A stretch of 64,000 bases of DNA from Vogesella indigofera. Lineage in GTDB: Bacteria; Pseudomonadota; Gammaproteobacteria; Burkholderiales; Chromobacteriaceae. Under the pieces are notes generated by a model, which was not told the DNA's origin, did not search any database, and was given only the letters and a program-made list of their open reading frames with translations. Positions within the stretch are counted from its first letter, which is position 1. Every line of letters starts with the position of its first letter. The stretch spans positions 248,001-312,000 of the forward strand of contig NZ_RBID01000011.1 in assembly GCF_003633895.1 (NCBI RefSeq), written 5' to 3'. This document shows, one piece after another, positions 45,779-54,861 of the stretch. The translations under genes were made by a program, and so were the position numbers.

Positions 45779-47137
45779 ATGGCCACTCGTCATGGCATCA
45801 ACTGGGACAAGGCGCAGGCGCTGCAGGTCGCCGAGCGCAATGCTTTTATCGCCCGCATGCCGCGTTCGCGTGAGCTGTCATCGCAGGCCGCCGGCCACCT
45901 GCTGTTTGGCGTGCCGCTGCACTGGATGAACGACTGGTCGACGCCGTTCTCGCTGTACGTGGCGGCGGCGCAGGGCGCGCGCTTCCAGGACGTGGACGGC
46001 CACGATTACGTGGACTTCTGCCTCGGCGACACCGGCGCCATGTTCGGCCACAGCCCCAGGCCGGTGGCCGAGGCCATCGCCCGCCAGGCGCAACGCGGCT
46101 ACACCGCGATGCTGCCCAGCGAGGATGGCGTATGGGTGGCAGCGGAGCTGGCGCGCCGCTTCGGCCTGCCGTACTGGCAGTTTGCGCTGTCGGCTTCGGA
46201 CGCCAACCGTTTTGCCATCCGCTGGGCGCGGGCGATCACCCAGCGCAGCCAGGTGCTGATCTTCAACGGCTGCTACCACGGCACGGTGGATGATGTGTTT
46301 GTCGACCTGGTGGACGGCCAGCCGCAAACCCGCGACAGCCTGCTGGGGCAGGTGTACGACATCACCCAACACACCCGCAGTGTGGAATTCAACGATCTGG
46401 CGGCGCTGGAAGCCGCGCTGCAGGACGGTCAGGTGGCCTGCCTGCTGGCCGAGCCGGCGATGACCAATATCGGCATGGTGCTGCCGCAGCCGAGCTTCTG
46501 GCAGGCGGCACAGGCGCTGTGCAAGCGCTACGGCACCTTGCTGCTGATCGACGAAACCCACACCATCAGCAGCGGCCCCGGTGGCTACACACGCGCGCAC
46601 GGGCTGCAGCCGGATCTGCTGGTGGTCGGCAAGCCGGTGGCTGGCGGCGTGCCGTGCGCGGTGTACGGTTTCAGTGCCGAGACCGCGCGCCGCGCCGAAG
46701 AAGCCAAGCGCAATGCGCCACCGGGGCACAGCGGCATCGGCACCACGCTCACCGCCAACCTGCTGGCGATGGCGGCGATGCGCGCCAATCTGGCCGAGGT
46801 GATGACCGACAGTGCCTACCAGTACATGTTCGGGCTGGCGGAAAGGTTGGCCGCAGGGCTGCGTGGCGTCATCGCGCAGCATGAGCTGCCGTGGTGCGTG
46901 ACGCAGATCGGCGCGCGCACCGAGTTCCAGTTCACCGCCACGCCGCCCGTCAATGGCAGCGAGGCCGACAAGATCCTCGACAGCGAGCTGGAGCATATCG
47001 TGCACCTGTTCCTGCTCAACCGCGGTCTGCTGATCACGCCGTTCCACAACATGATCCTGGTGTGCCCGGACACCACCGCGGCCGATGTCGACCGGCTGGT
47101 GGCGGCGTTCGGCGATTTCGTGCAGCAGGTGCGTTGA
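45779..47137 (+). CDS. Class III (PLP) aminotransferase
   Basis: A 452-residue PLP enzyme. Seen: YVDFCLGDTGAMFGHSPRPV, the cofactor-binding SASDANRFAIRWARAIT and NGCYHGT, the LLLIDETHT Asp, and the PLP lysine in LVVGKPVAGGVP (about 283). It resembles glutamate-1-semialdehyde and omega-aminotransferase groups. Downstream of the PuuA-like ligase and under the same GntR regulator, it may use an amine or gamma-glutamylated amine as donor. A good ribosome-binding site (GAAGGAGA) precedes ATG 45779. Confidence 0.85.
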   Translation: MATRHGINWDKAQALQVAERNAFIARMPRSRELSSQAAGHLLFGVPLHWMNDWSTPFSLYVAAAQGARFQDVDGHDYVDFCLGDTGAMFGHSPRPVAEAIARQAQRGYTAMLPSEDGVWVAAELARRFGLPYWQFALSASDANRFAIRWARAITQRSQVLIFNGCYHGTVDDVFVDLVDGQPQTRDSLLGQVYDITQHTRSVEFNDLAALEAALQDGQVACLLAEPAMTNIGMVLPQPSFWQAAQALCKRYGTLLLIDETHTISSGPGGYTRAHGLQPDLLVVGKPVAGGVPCAVYGFSAETARRAEEAKRNAPPGHSGIGTTLTANLLAMAAMRANLAEVMTDSAYQYMFGLAERLAAGLRGVIAQHELPWCVTQIGARTEFQFTATPPVNGSEADKILDSELEHIVHLFLLNRGLLITPFHNMILVCPDTTAADVDRLVAAFGDFVQQVR

Positions 47138-47196
47138 GCGCGCGGCGTGCTGCGGTCGGGGCAGGACGGCAAGCTGGAATGGCCAAATTGACATGA

Positions 47197-47226
47197 AAAC
47201 GGCCCGCCTGTTGGCGGGCCGTTTAT
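47197..47226 (+). terminator. Terminator after the aminotransferase gene
   Basis: AAACGGCCCGCC pairs with GGCGGGCCGTTT around TGTT, followed by TTT. Confidence 0.88.
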
Positions 47227-47250
47227 TTGGCGTTGCCGCACGCGTGGCTT

Positions 47251-47402
47251 AGAACGTATTCACGATCTCGCGCGCTCACGCGAGACAAGGCGAAAACGGC
47301 TGAGGAAGCGGCGTTTATCCAGATATAAACAAGCATTCCGAAGCCGTTTTCAACGCTGTATCGCCCTGTGAGATCAGTTGCAGCAGATCGTGAACAGGTT
47401 CT
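47251..47402. mobile_element. 152-bp MITE-like element, copy C
   Basis: Best-preserved copy with 18-bp ends: AGAACGTATTCACGATCT (47251-47268) and AGATCGTGAACAGGTTCT (47385-47402), two mismatches. CTTAG abuts both sides. The interior matches copies A and B. Its right end coincides with the last base of the TAA stop of the next minus-strand gene. Confidence 0.78.
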
Positions 47403-48151
47403 TAGTGTGCCTGGCGCCGCGGCTGCGGGTGGCGGCGGGCCTTGGCGCTGGTCTTGCGCTTGGCTTGGGCAACGCTGCTGCGCTTGCCGTTGGCGTTCAG
47501 CGCGGCTTTGCGTGTCTTGCGCTGCTTGAGGGTTTGCTTGCTGCCGGTACGGTTGGCCCTGGCCGTGGTCTTTGCGTGGGTGCTGCGCTTGGCGGTGTTC
47601 GCTGCCGCCTTCTGGCGCTTGCGGGCGGCGAGGCTGCGCTGGCCGGCGCTGGCCTTGCGGCTGCTGACCACTTTGCCGTTTTTGACGCGCTTGCCCACCG
47701 CGCGCTGGCGAACTGCGGCTTTTTTGCCGACACGCGCCGCCTTGTTGCCGCGCACGCTCTGCTTGCCGTTGCGCAGCTTCTGGCGTGCCTTGCCGGCGCG
47801 TTGCGCCGTGGCCGCCTGCTTCAGCTGGCGTGACGATTTCCGGGCGGCCGGCTGGCTATGGCTGCGCTTGCTGCGGCGCGTTTCGGCCTGCTCGTGGCGT
47901 GGCTGTTGTCGCGGGCTGCTGGTTTTATCTTGGGTGGTGGTCGCTGTTGCGGGCTGAATATTGCGCGCTGGTACGTCATTTGCTTTATTACTGCCGCCGC
48001 TGGCGGGTGCGGCCTTGCTGGCGGCTTTGCTTTGGCGTGGCGGCTGGAAGTCGCCCGGCAGCGGGGCGTCTTCACCGGTGGCGAAGCTGTTGCCGGCGCA
48101 GCTCAGAATGAGGGCGCCAAGTGCTGCAGCGCAAAAACGGGACAATGGCAT
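47402..48151 (-). CDS. Exported, extremely basic Lys/Arg/Ala-rich protein
   Basis: A 249-residue precursor with a signal peptide (cleavage about residue 24, NSFATG). From about residue 75 to the end it is low-complexity and made mainly of Lys, Arg, Ala, Gln and Ser, with a very high positive charge resembling histone-H1 tails. There is no conserved catalytic motif. It may bind nucleic acid, LPS or cell wall outside the cytoplasm. The stop TAA takes its final base from MITE-like copy C. The protein may be real but fast-evolving; G+C-driven coding bias is a caution. Confidence 0.6.
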   Translation of the reverse strand: MPLSRFCAAALGALILSCAGNSFATGEDAPLPGDFQPPRQSKAASKAAPASGGSNKANDVPARNIQPATATTTQDKTSSPRQQPRHEQAETRRSKRSHSQPAARKSSRQLKQAATAQRAGKARQKLRNGKQSVRGNKAARVGKKAAVRQRAVGKRVKNGKVVSSRKASAGQRSLAARKRQKAAANTAKRSTHAKTTARANRTGSKQTLKQRKTRKAALNANGKRSSVAQAKRKTSAKARRHPQPRRQAH

Positions 48152-48206
48152 GGTCGGTAATGTCGTTGGCTAAATAATGTAGGTATAAATATCCGGCTGC
48201 GGTGCG

Positions 48207-48235
48207 TTGTGGCACCGTAACGGGCTTGTTATATT
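48207..48235 (+). promoter_or_regulatory. Promoter of the amino-acid binding-protein gene
   Basis: TTGTGG (48207-48212), 17-bp spacer, TATATT (48230-48235), with an extended TG two bases before the -10. Confidence 0.5.
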
Positions 48236-48294
48236 AGCACGCGCGCCGTTTCGGGCACGAACGGTCAATACGAGAATCGACGGAGATTACAAGT

Positions 48295-49110
48295 ATGAAG
48301 AACACGAGAAGAACGCTGCTGGCGGGGATGTTGTTGTCGGTTTTTGCCGTGGCAGGTTGCGGCAAGAAGGCGGAAGAACCGGCGGCATCGGCAGCCAGTG
48401 ATGCGGCGCCGGCAGTGGCGCAGGTGGCCGAGTACGTGGTGGGCACCGACGCTAGCTATGCACCATTCGAGTTCCAGAACGACCAGAGCCAGATCGTCGG
48501 CTTCGACATCGAGGTATTGAGCGCGGTGGCGGACAAGGGTGGTTTCAAGGTCAAGTTCGTCAATACGCCGTGGGAAGGCATGTTCGCCACCCTGGGGCAG
48601 GGCGACCGCGACATCCTGTCTTCGGCGATCACCATCACCGACGAGCGCAAGCAGAGCATGGATTTCTCCGAGCCATACTTTGAGGCACGCCAGCTGATCG
48701 CGGTCGGCAAGGGCGTCACCGACGTGAAGACCTTCCAGGACCTGAAGAACAAGAAGGTGGCGGTACAGACCGGCACCACCGGCGACGAAGTGGTGCAGAA
48801 GCTGCTGGGCAAGACCAGCTCCAGCATCAAGCGTTTCGAGAGCATGCCGCTGGCACTGAAAGAGCTGGAAACCGGTGGAGTTGACGCGGCGGTGGGTGAC
48901 AACGGCGTGGTGATCAACTACGTGAAGAACAACCCGCAGCACGGCATGACCACGGTGGAAGACCTGCAGAGCTTCGCGCCGGAGTATTATGGCTTTGCGG
49001 TGAAGAAGGGTAATCAGGAGCTGCTGGACAAGGTCAACGCCGGTATCAAGGCGATCAAGGCTGACGGCACCTACGACCAGATCTTCAACAAGTATTTTGG
49101 CACCAAGTAA
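48295..49110 (+). CDS. Amino-acid ABC transporter binding lipoprotein (SBP_bac_3)
   Basis: A 271-residue lipoprotein (VAGC, cysteine 22) of the ArtJ/FliY/GlnH type. Ligand-binding pattern: YVVGTDASYAPFEFQNDQSQIVGFDIEVLSAVA, DILSSAITITDERKQSMDFS, VAVQTGTTGDE and DAAVGDNGVV. It supplies polar amino acids to the permease encoded downstream. A strong terminator after it probably limits read-through, so more binding protein than permease is made. Confidence 0.92.
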   Translation: MKNTRRTLLAGMLLSVFAVAGCGKKAEEPAASAASDAAPAVAQVAEYVVGTDASYAPFEFQNDQSQIVGFDIEVLSAVADKGGFKVKFVNTPWEGMFATLGQGDRDILSSAITITDERKQSMDFSEPYFEARQLIAVGKGVTDVKTFQDLKNKKVAVQTGTTGDEVVQKLLGKTSSSIKRFESMPLALKELETGGVDAAVGDNGVVINYVKNNPQHGMTTVEDLQSFAPEYYGFAVKKGNQELLDKVNAGIKAIKADGTYDQIFNKYFGTK

Positions 49111-49127
49111 TCAATTAGCTGCATGAA

Positions 49128-49163
49128 GAACCGGGCCCGCCTCGAGCCGGCCCGGTTTTTTTG
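49128..49163 (+). terminator. Intra-operon terminator/attenuator
   Basis: GAACCGGGCC pairs with GGCCCGGTT, followed by seven T, between the binding-protein stop and the permease start, ending 15 bp before the permease ATG. Confidence 0.85.
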
Positions 49164-49177
49164 CAGGGGGAAGCAAT

Positions 49178-49921
49178 ATGGATTTTCGCTGGGGAATGAT
49201 CGCCGACTACGCGCCACTGTTCGTGGAAGGCGTGCAAATGACGATCATCATTACGCTGGTGGCGGTGGTGTTCGGCACCCTGATCGGCCTGTTCATGGGC
49301 ATGGCGCGGCTGGCGGATGCGCCGCACGGCCTGAGCCGTTATCTGGTGCGTTACCTGGTGCGCATGCCGGCCGGCGCCTACGTGACCTTTTTTCGCGGCA
49401 CGCCCTTGTTCGTACAAATCCTGCTGGTGCACTTTGCGCTGATGCCGCTGCTGATCCATCCGGTGGACGGCCTGGTGATCAACGGTGATGTCGCCCGCGA
49501 CATCCGCCAGAATTACGGTGCCTTCATTTCCGGCCTGCTGGCGCTGACGCTGAACGCCGGTGCCTACATCACCGAGATCTTCCGTGCCGGCATCCAGTCC
49601 ATCGACAAGGGGCAGATGGAGGCCGCGCGCTCGCTGGGGCTCTCCTACGGCCAGACCATGAAGTTCGTGATCGTGCCGCAGGCGTTCCGCCGCATGCTGC
49701 CGCCGCTGGGCAACGAGGCGATCATGCTGCTGAAAGACAGCTCGCTGGTGTCGGCGATCGGCCTGGCCGAGCTGGCCTTCGCCGCGCGGACCGTGGCCGG
49801 GGTGTATTCGCGCTACTGGGAGCCGTACCTGACCATTTCCTTTATCTACCTGGCATTGACCATGTTGATGGCGTGGGGGATTTCCCGTCTGGAGAAAAAG
49901 CTGCAGATCGGCGCGCACTGA
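49178..49921 (+). CDS. Amino-acid ABC transporter permease (HisM/GlnP type)
   Basis: A 247-residue inner-membrane protein with about five helices. The family opening GVQMTIIITLVAVVFGTLIGLFMGMARL is followed by FFRGTPLFVQILLVHF and the ATPase-docking EAA loop EAARSLGLSYGQTMKFVIVPQAFRRMLPPLGNE. It needs an ATP-binding partner, which is not in this locus; the next gene is gyrA. It may share an ATPase encoded elsewhere. Confidence 0.92.
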   Translation: MDFRWGMIADYAPLFVEGVQMTIIITLVAVVFGTLIGLFMGMARLADAPHGLSRYLVRYLVRMPAGAYVTFFRGTPLFVQILLVHFALMPLLIHPVDGLVINGDVARDIRQNYGAFISGLLALTLNAGAYITEIFRAGIQSIDKGQMEAARSLGLSYGQTMKFVIVPQAFRRMLPPLGNEAIMLLKDSSLVSAIGLAELAFAARTVAGVYSRYWEPYLTISFIYLALTMLMAWGISRLEKKLQIGAH

Positions 49922-49939
49922 GCGATGCCGGGTGCTTGG

Positions 49940-49967
49940 CAAAAAGGCCGCGGCAGCGGCCTTTTTG
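49940..49967 (+). terminator. Terminator after the permease gene
   Basis: AAAAAGGCCGC pairs with GCGGCCTTTTT around GGCA. Confidence 0.9.
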
Positions 49968-49998
49968 CTTGTCTGGCGGGCGTCTTGGTGTCATTTCG

Positions 49999-50007
49999 TG
50001 TTAGAAT
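49999..50007 (+). promoter_or_regulatory. Extended -10 promoter candidate for gyrA
   Basis: TGTTAGAAT matches TGnTAnnnT, 32 bp before the gyrA ATG. No clear -35 is needed for this class. Confidence 0.45.
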
Positions 50008-50038
50008 ATCGAATATTTTGCCATGATTACGGATTTCC

Positions 50039-52699
50039 ATGACCGACCAGCTTTTTGCCAAGGAAACACTCCCGATTAGCCTGGAAGAGGAGATGCGCCG
50101 TTCCTATCTCGATTACGCGATGAGCGTGATCGTCGGCCGCGCCCTTCCTGATGTCCGAGATGGCCTCAAGCCCGTGCATCGCCGGGTGCTGTACGCCATG
50201 CATGAGCTTTCCAACGACTGGAACCGTGCCTACAAGAAATCGGCGCGTATTGTCGGTGACGTGATCGGTAAGTATCACCCGCACGGCGATACCGCGGTGT
50301 ACGACACCATCGTGCGTCTGGCGCAGAATTTCAGCCTGCGCTACCCGCTGGTGGACGGTCAGGGCAACTTCGGTTCCATCGACGGCGACAACGCCGCCGC
50401 GATGCGATACACCGAAATCCGCATGGCGCGCATCGCGCACGAACTGCTGGCCGACCTCGACAAGGAAACCGTCGACTTCGGCCCCAACTACGACGGCTCC
50501 GAGCAAGAGCCGCTGATCATGCCGACACGCATTCCGAACCTGCTGATCAACGGCAGCTCCGGTATCGCGGTGGGCATGGCCACCAATATTCCGCCGCACA
50601 ACCTGAACGAAGTGGTCGATGCCTGCCTCGCCTTGCTGGACAACAGCGAGCTGACCATCGACGAGCTGATCGACATCATCCCGGCGCCGGACTTCCCGAC
50701 CGCCGGCATCATCTACGGTACCGCCGGCATCAAGGAGGCGTACCGCACCGGTCGCGGTCGCGCCATCATGCGCGCCCGTGTCCACTTCGAGGACATCGGC
50801 AAGGGTGACCGCCAGGCGATCATCGTCGACGAGATTCCGTACCAGGTGAACAAGTCGCGGCTGCTGGAACGCATCAGCGAGCTGGTGCGCGAGAAGCTGA
50901 TCGAGGGCATTTCCGACCTGCGCGACGAGTCGGACAAGTCCGGCATGCGCGTGGTGATCGAGCTCAAGCGCGGCGAAATGCCGGAAGTGGTGCTCAACCA
51001 CCTGTACAAGCTGACCCAGTTGCAGGACAGCTTCGGCATCAACATGGTGGCACTGGTCGACGGCCAGCCGCGCCTGCTGAACCTGAAGCAGATCATCGAC
51101 GAATTCCTGCGCCACCGCCGCGAAGTGGTGACGCGCCGTACCATTTTCGAACTGCGCAAGGCCCGCGAACGCGGCCACATCCTCGAAGGCCTGGCGGTGG
51201 CACTGTCCAACGTCGACGAGATCATCGCGCTGATCAAGGCTTCCGAAGCGCCGCCGCAGGCCAAGGCGGCACTGATGGGGCGCGCCTGGCGCTCGGAGCT
51301 GGTGGAAGGCATGCTGTCGCGCGTCGACCAGAGCTACGCCCGCCCGGATGGCCTGGCGGCCGAGTACGGCCTGCACGCCGACGGCTACCGCCTGTCCGAA
51401 GTGCAGGCCCAGGCGATTCTGGACCTGCGCCTGCAGCGCCTGACCGGGCTGGAACAGGACAAGATCGTCGGCGAATACCGCGAGATCATGGACACCATCC
51501 TGGACCTGATCGACATCCTGGCGCGTCCGGAACGCATCAACCAGATCATCCATGACGAGCTGACCGCGGTGAAGCTGCAGTACGGCGACAAGCGCCGCTC
51601 CGAGATTGAACCATTCGGCGGCGACATCAATATCGAAGACCTGATCACGCCGCAGGAGATGGTGGTGACCCTGTCGCACACCGGCTACCTCAAGGCGCAG
51701 CCGGTCGACGACTACCAGTCGCAGCGCCGTGGCGGCCGCGGCAAGCAGGCGGCGGCGACCAAGGACGACGACTTCATCAACACGCTGTTCGTGGCCAATA
51801 CCCACGACTACGTGCTGTGCTACTCCTCGTTTGGCCGTTGCTACTGGATCAAGGTCTACGACATGCCGCAGGGCGGTCGTACCAGCCGCGGCAAGCCGAT
51901 TGTCAACGTGCTGCCGCTGGCGGAAGGCGAGAAGATCAACGCGATGCTGCCGGTGAAGGCGTTTACCGGCAACGACAGTGCTGAGCTGGACGACGACATC
52001 GAAGTCAGCGACAAGGTCAAGGGCCCGTTCGTGTTCATGTGCACCGCCAACGGTACCGTGAAGAAGACACCGCTGGAAGCGTTCTCGCGGCCGCGCAGTG
52101 CCGGCATCATCGCCGTCAAGCTGGACGAGGGCGACAAGCTGGTTGGCGTGGCGCTGACCAGCGGCAACGACCAGATCATGCTGTTCTCCAATGCCGGCAA
52201 GGCGGTGCGCTTCGACGAAAGCGGCGTGCGTGCCATGGGTCGTAATGCCACCGGCGTGCGCGGCATGGCGCTGGGCGAAGGCCAGCAGGTGATTTCGCTG
52301 CTGGTGGCCAACAGCGACGAGCAGCAAGTGCTGACCGCCAGCGATGGCGGCTACGGCAAGCGTACCCGTGTCGGCGAGTTCCGCCACACCAGTCGCGGCA
52401 CCCAGGGCGTGATCGCCATGGACCTGACCGACAAGACCGGCCTTGCGCTGGTGACCGCCAGTCTGGTGGAAGACAGCGACGACGTGATGCTGATCACCAC
52501 CGGCGGCGTGCTGATCCGTACCAAGGTCGACCAGGTGCGCGAGACCGGCCGTGCGGCGCAGGGTGTGCGCCTGATCAACCTGGACGACGGCGAGAAGCTG
52601 ATCTGCCTGGTGAAGGTCGCCGAAAGCGAAGACGACGCCGCGGAAGAGGGCGACGAGGCTGCGGCCAACCTTGAAGCGGGCGAGGGCGCGGCAGAATGA
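50039..52699 (+). CDS. gyrA: DNA gyrase subunit A
   Basis: Breaks and rejoins DNA in the A2B2 gyrase. The 886 residues are of normal length. The active-site tyrosine is Tyr124 (AAMRYTE). The quinolone-determining region reads [11 protein letters not shown], with Thr85 and Asp89 at the positions of E. coli Ser83 and Asp87. The GyrA box QRRGGRGK lies near residue 562 before the pinwheel C-terminal domain. The acidic tail includes a copy of the dispersed TGCGGCCAACCTTG motif read as AANL. The stop overlaps the next gene's ATG by 4 bp. Confidence 0.98.
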   Translation: MTDQLFAKETLPISLEEEMRRSYLDYAMSVIVGRALPDVRDGLKPVHRRVLYAMHELSNDWNRAYKKSARIVGDVIGKYHPHGDTAVYDTIVRLAQNFSLRYPLVDGQGNFGSIDGDNAAAMRYTEIRMARIAHELLADLDKETVDFGPNYDGSEQEPLIMPTRIPNLLINGSSGIAVGMATNIPPHNLNEVVDACLALLDNSELTIDELIDIIPAPDFPTAGIIYGTAGIKEAYRTGRGRAIMRARVHFEDIGKGDRQAIIVDEIPYQVNKSRLLERISELVREKLIEGISDLRDESDKSGMRVVIELKRGEMPEVVLNHLYKLTQLQDSFGINMVALVDGQPRLLNLKQIIDEFLRHRREVVTRRTIFELRKARERGHILEGLAVALSNVDEIIALIKASEAPPQAKAALMGRAWRSELVEGMLSRVDQSYARPDGLAAEYGLHADGYRLSEVQAQAILDLRLQRLTGLEQDKIVGEYREIMDTILDLIDILARPERINQIIHDELTAVKLQYGDKRRSEIEPFGGDINIEDLITPQEMVVTLSHTGYLKAQPVDDYQSQRRGGRGKQAAATKDDDFINTLFVANTHDYVLCYSSFGRCYWIKVYDMPQGGRTSRGKPIVNVLPLAEGEKINAMLPVKAFTGNDSAELDDDIEVSDKVKGPFVFMCTANGTVKKTPLEAFSRPRSAGIIAVKLDEGDKLVGVALTSGNDQIMLFSNAGKAVRFDESGVRAMGRNATGVRGMALGEGQQVISLLVANSDEQQVLTASDGGYGKRTRVGEFRHTSRGTQGVIAMDLTDKTGLALVTASLVEDSDDVMLITTGGVLIRTKVDQVRETGRAAQGVRLINLDDGEKLICLVKVAESEDDAAEEGDEAAANLEAGEGAAE

Positions 52700-53166
52700 C
52701 GGATGCGGCACCGGCCAACGAAAAGCTGCTGGCGACGGCGGGCGCGCTGTTCGTGTCCTTCCCGCACTGCGTGACGCTGGGCATGCAATACCTTGGCAGC
52801 GTTGGCCGCAAGCCGACGCTGAAGGTGGACTGGCGCGACGATCTGGTCGGCAATCCGGCCAGCGGCGTGCTGCATGGCGGGGTGATCACCTCCATCGTCG
52901 ACACCACCAGCGCCATCGCGGTGACCGCGCACATGGACGAACTGGAAACCATTGCCACGCTGGACCTGCGCATCGACTACCTGAAGGCGGCCACGCCGGG
53001 CAAGGCCATCTACTGCACCGCCGAGTGTTACCGCCTGGCCAGCCAGATCGCGTTCACCCGTGCCGTGTGCTACCACGACAGCCCGGATGACCCGATCGCC
53101 CATGGCGTCGCCACCTTCATGCGCGACTCCAACCCGAAACCGATGCTGGTGGAGGGCGCGGCATGA
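52696..53166 (+). CDS. PaaI-type thioesterase 1
   Basis: A 156-residue hotdog protein with [19 protein letters not shown] (about 56-74), the HGG...D catalytic loop of PaaI thioesterases, and [17 protein letters not shown] overlap with gyrA at its start and with the second thioesterase at its end, so all three are coupled. A motif copy (GTTGGCCGCAA) encodes VGRK near residue 37. Acyl-CoA substrate unknown. Confidence 0.83.
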   Translation: MTDAAPANEKLLATAGALFVSFPHCVTLGMQYLGSVGRKPTLKVDWRDDLVGNPASGVLHGGVITSIVDTTSAIAVTAHMDELETIATLDLRIDYLKAATPGKAIYCTAECYRLASQIAFTRAVCYHDSPDDPIAHGVATFMRDSNPKPMLVEGAA

Positions 53167-53609
53167 GCCAGTTCATGGAAACCTTCCTCGCGCTGCGCGA
53201 CGAGAAACGCTTCGCCGACATCATCGCCGCGGTGCCGTACGCCCGGCTGATGGGTGTGGCGTGCGGCGAAGACGAGAGCGGCGAGCTGCTGTTCTCGCTG
53301 CCGTTCGCCGAGCGCAATGTCGGCAACACCACGCTGCCGGCGCTGCATGGCGGTCTGATTGGCGGCTTTCTGGAAAATGCGGCCTTGCTGCACCTGATGT
53401 GGAACCGCGAGTCGCTGGAAGCGCCTAAGATCGTGGACTTCTCGCTGGATTACCTGCGTTCCGGCAAGGCCACCACGCTGTATGCGCAGTGCGAAATCAC
53501 CAAGCAGGGCAAGCGCGTGGCGCACGTGCTGATCGAGGCCTGGCAGGAAGACCGCCGCAAGCCGGTCGCTGTCGCCCGTGCGCACTTCCTGCTCAGCACT
53601 CCTTCCTGA
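53163..53609 (+). CDS. PaaI-type thioesterase 2
   Basis: A 148-residue hotdog protein beginning 4 bp inside the previous stop. Pattern: LPALHGGLIGGFLENAALLHL (about 57-77) and FSLDYLRSGKATTLYAQCEI. It lacks the Asp of the first paralogue at the usual loop position, with Glu-Asn there instead, so the pair may form a hetero-oligomer or differ in substrate. It ends 25 bp before serC. Confidence 0.8.
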   Translation: MSQFMETFLALRDEKRFADIIAAVPYARLMGVACGEDESGELLFSLPFAERNVGNTTLPALHGGLIGGFLENAALLHLMWNRESLEAPKIVDFSLDYLRSGKATTLYAQCEITKQGKRVAHVLIEAWQEDRRKPVAVARAHFLLSTPS

Positions 53610-53634
53610 TTTTGACGAGAAATAGAGGATAGTC

Positions 53635-54720
53635 ATGGCCAAGGTGTACAACTTCTCAGCCGGTCCTGCCGTATTGCCCCACGAAGTACTGGCAACCGCC
53701 CAGGCGGAAATGCTGGACTGGCACGGCTCCGGCATGTGCGTGATGGAAATGAGCCATCGCGGCAAGGAGTTCATGGAGATCATCCACGATGCCGAGCAGG
53801 ATCTGCGCGCGCTGATGGCGATCCCGGCCGGTTACAAGGTCTTGTTCCTGCAAGGCGGTGCCTCGCAGCAATTCTCCATGGTGCCGCTGAACCTGGCGCC
53901 GGTGGACGGCCACATCGACGTGCTGGATACCGGCCATTGGTCGAAGCTGGCGGTCAAGGAAGCGCGCCGCTACACCGGCGTCAACGTGGTGGCCAGCAGT
54001 AGCGACAGCAACTACGCCGTGGTGCCGGACGTCGCCAGCTGGCAGCGCACGCCGGATGCCGCCTACTTCCACTACACCTCCAACGAGACCATCGGCGGCC
54101 TGCAGTGCCCGTTCGTGCCGGAAGTGGGCGATACCCCGCTGGTGTGCGACATGTCGTCCGACTTCCTGTCGCGCGAGGTGGACGTATCCAAATTCGGCCT
54201 GATCTACGCCGGTGCGCAGAAGAATATCGGCCCGTCCGGCCTGACCGTGGTCATCGTGCGCGAAGACCTGCTCGGTCATGCCCAGGCGCAGACGCCGACC
54301 ATGCTCGACTACCGCGTGCACGCCGACGCCGACTCGATGTACAACACCCCGGCCACCTATCCGATCTACATCGCCGGCCTGGTGTTCAAGTGGCTGAAGA
54401 CGCGGGGCGGCATCAAGGGCATGCAGGCACGCAACGACGAAAAAGCCGGCTTGCTCTACCACATGATCGACAGCAGCAACGGCTTCTACTTCAGCCATGT
54501 GCAGGCGCCGTACCGCTCGAAGATGAACGTGGTGTTCCGCCTCAAGGACGAGGCGCTGGAAGACGTGTTCCTGTCCGAGGCGAAAAAGAACGGCCTGATG
54601 CAGCTCAAGGGCCATCGCTCGGTCGGCGGCATGCGCGCCTCGATCTACAACGCGATGCCGATCGAAGGCGTGAAGGCGCTGGTGCACTTCATGGAAGACT
54701 TCGCCCGCCAGCACGGCTGA
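53635..54720 (+). CDS. serC: Phosphoserine aminotransferase
   Basis: PLP enzyme making 3-phosphoserine from 3-phosphohydroxypyruvate and glutamate; it also serves pyridoxine synthesis. The 361 residues begin YNFSAGPAVLPHEVL. Other blocks are QGGASQQFSMVPLN, SDSNYAVVPD-type, DMSSDFLSREVDVS, the PLP lysine in YAGAQKNIGPSGLT (about 197) and GHRSVGGMRASIYNAMP. gyrA-serC-pheA proximity is a known proteobacterial arrangement; here other genes separate serC from pheA. Ribosome-binding site AGAGGA precedes the ATG. Confidence 0.97.
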   Translation: MAKVYNFSAGPAVLPHEVLATAQAEMLDWHGSGMCVMEMSHRGKEFMEIIHDAEQDLRALMAIPAGYKVLFLQGGASQQFSMVPLNLAPVDGHIDVLDTGHWSKLAVKEARRYTGVNVVASSSDSNYAVVPDVASWQRTPDAAYFHYTSNETIGGLQCPFVPEVGDTPLVCDMSSDFLSREVDVSKFGLIYAGAQKNIGPSGLTVVIVREDLLGHAQAQTPTMLDYRVHADADSMYNTPATYPIYIAGLVFKWLKTRGGIKGMQARNDEKAGLLYHMIDSSNGFYFSHVQAPYRSKMNVVFRLKDEALEDVFLSEAKKNGLMQLKGHRSVGGMRASIYNAMPIEGVKALVHFMEDFARQHG

Positions 54721-54724
54721 GCGA

Positions 54725-54739
54725 CAAGGTTGGCCGCAA
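54725..54739. repeat. Dispersed uptake-like motif next to serC terminator
   Basis: CAAGGTTGGCCGCAA directly after the serC stop and before its terminator. Confidence 0.82.
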
Positions 54740-54741
54740 CG

Positions 54742-54769
54742 CAAAACCCGTCCGTGTGACGGGTTTTTT
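54742..54769 (+). terminator. Terminator of serC
   Basis: AAACCCGTC pairs with GACGGGTTT around CGTGT, followed by T6. Confidence 0.9.
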
Positions 54770-54861
54770 CATTGTTCGCAATCCGAATCAGTGTTTTTGC
54801 CGTGGCGACTGGTCGCCGGCGCATGAAGCAAGCATCATGTCGTTCTTGCTCCGGAGTCCCC

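Noticed and set aside
50027-52711. Very long open frame antisense to gyrA
   Set aside because: High-G+C codon mirror of gyrA; its product is His/Arg/Val-rich low complexity and gyrA is certain.
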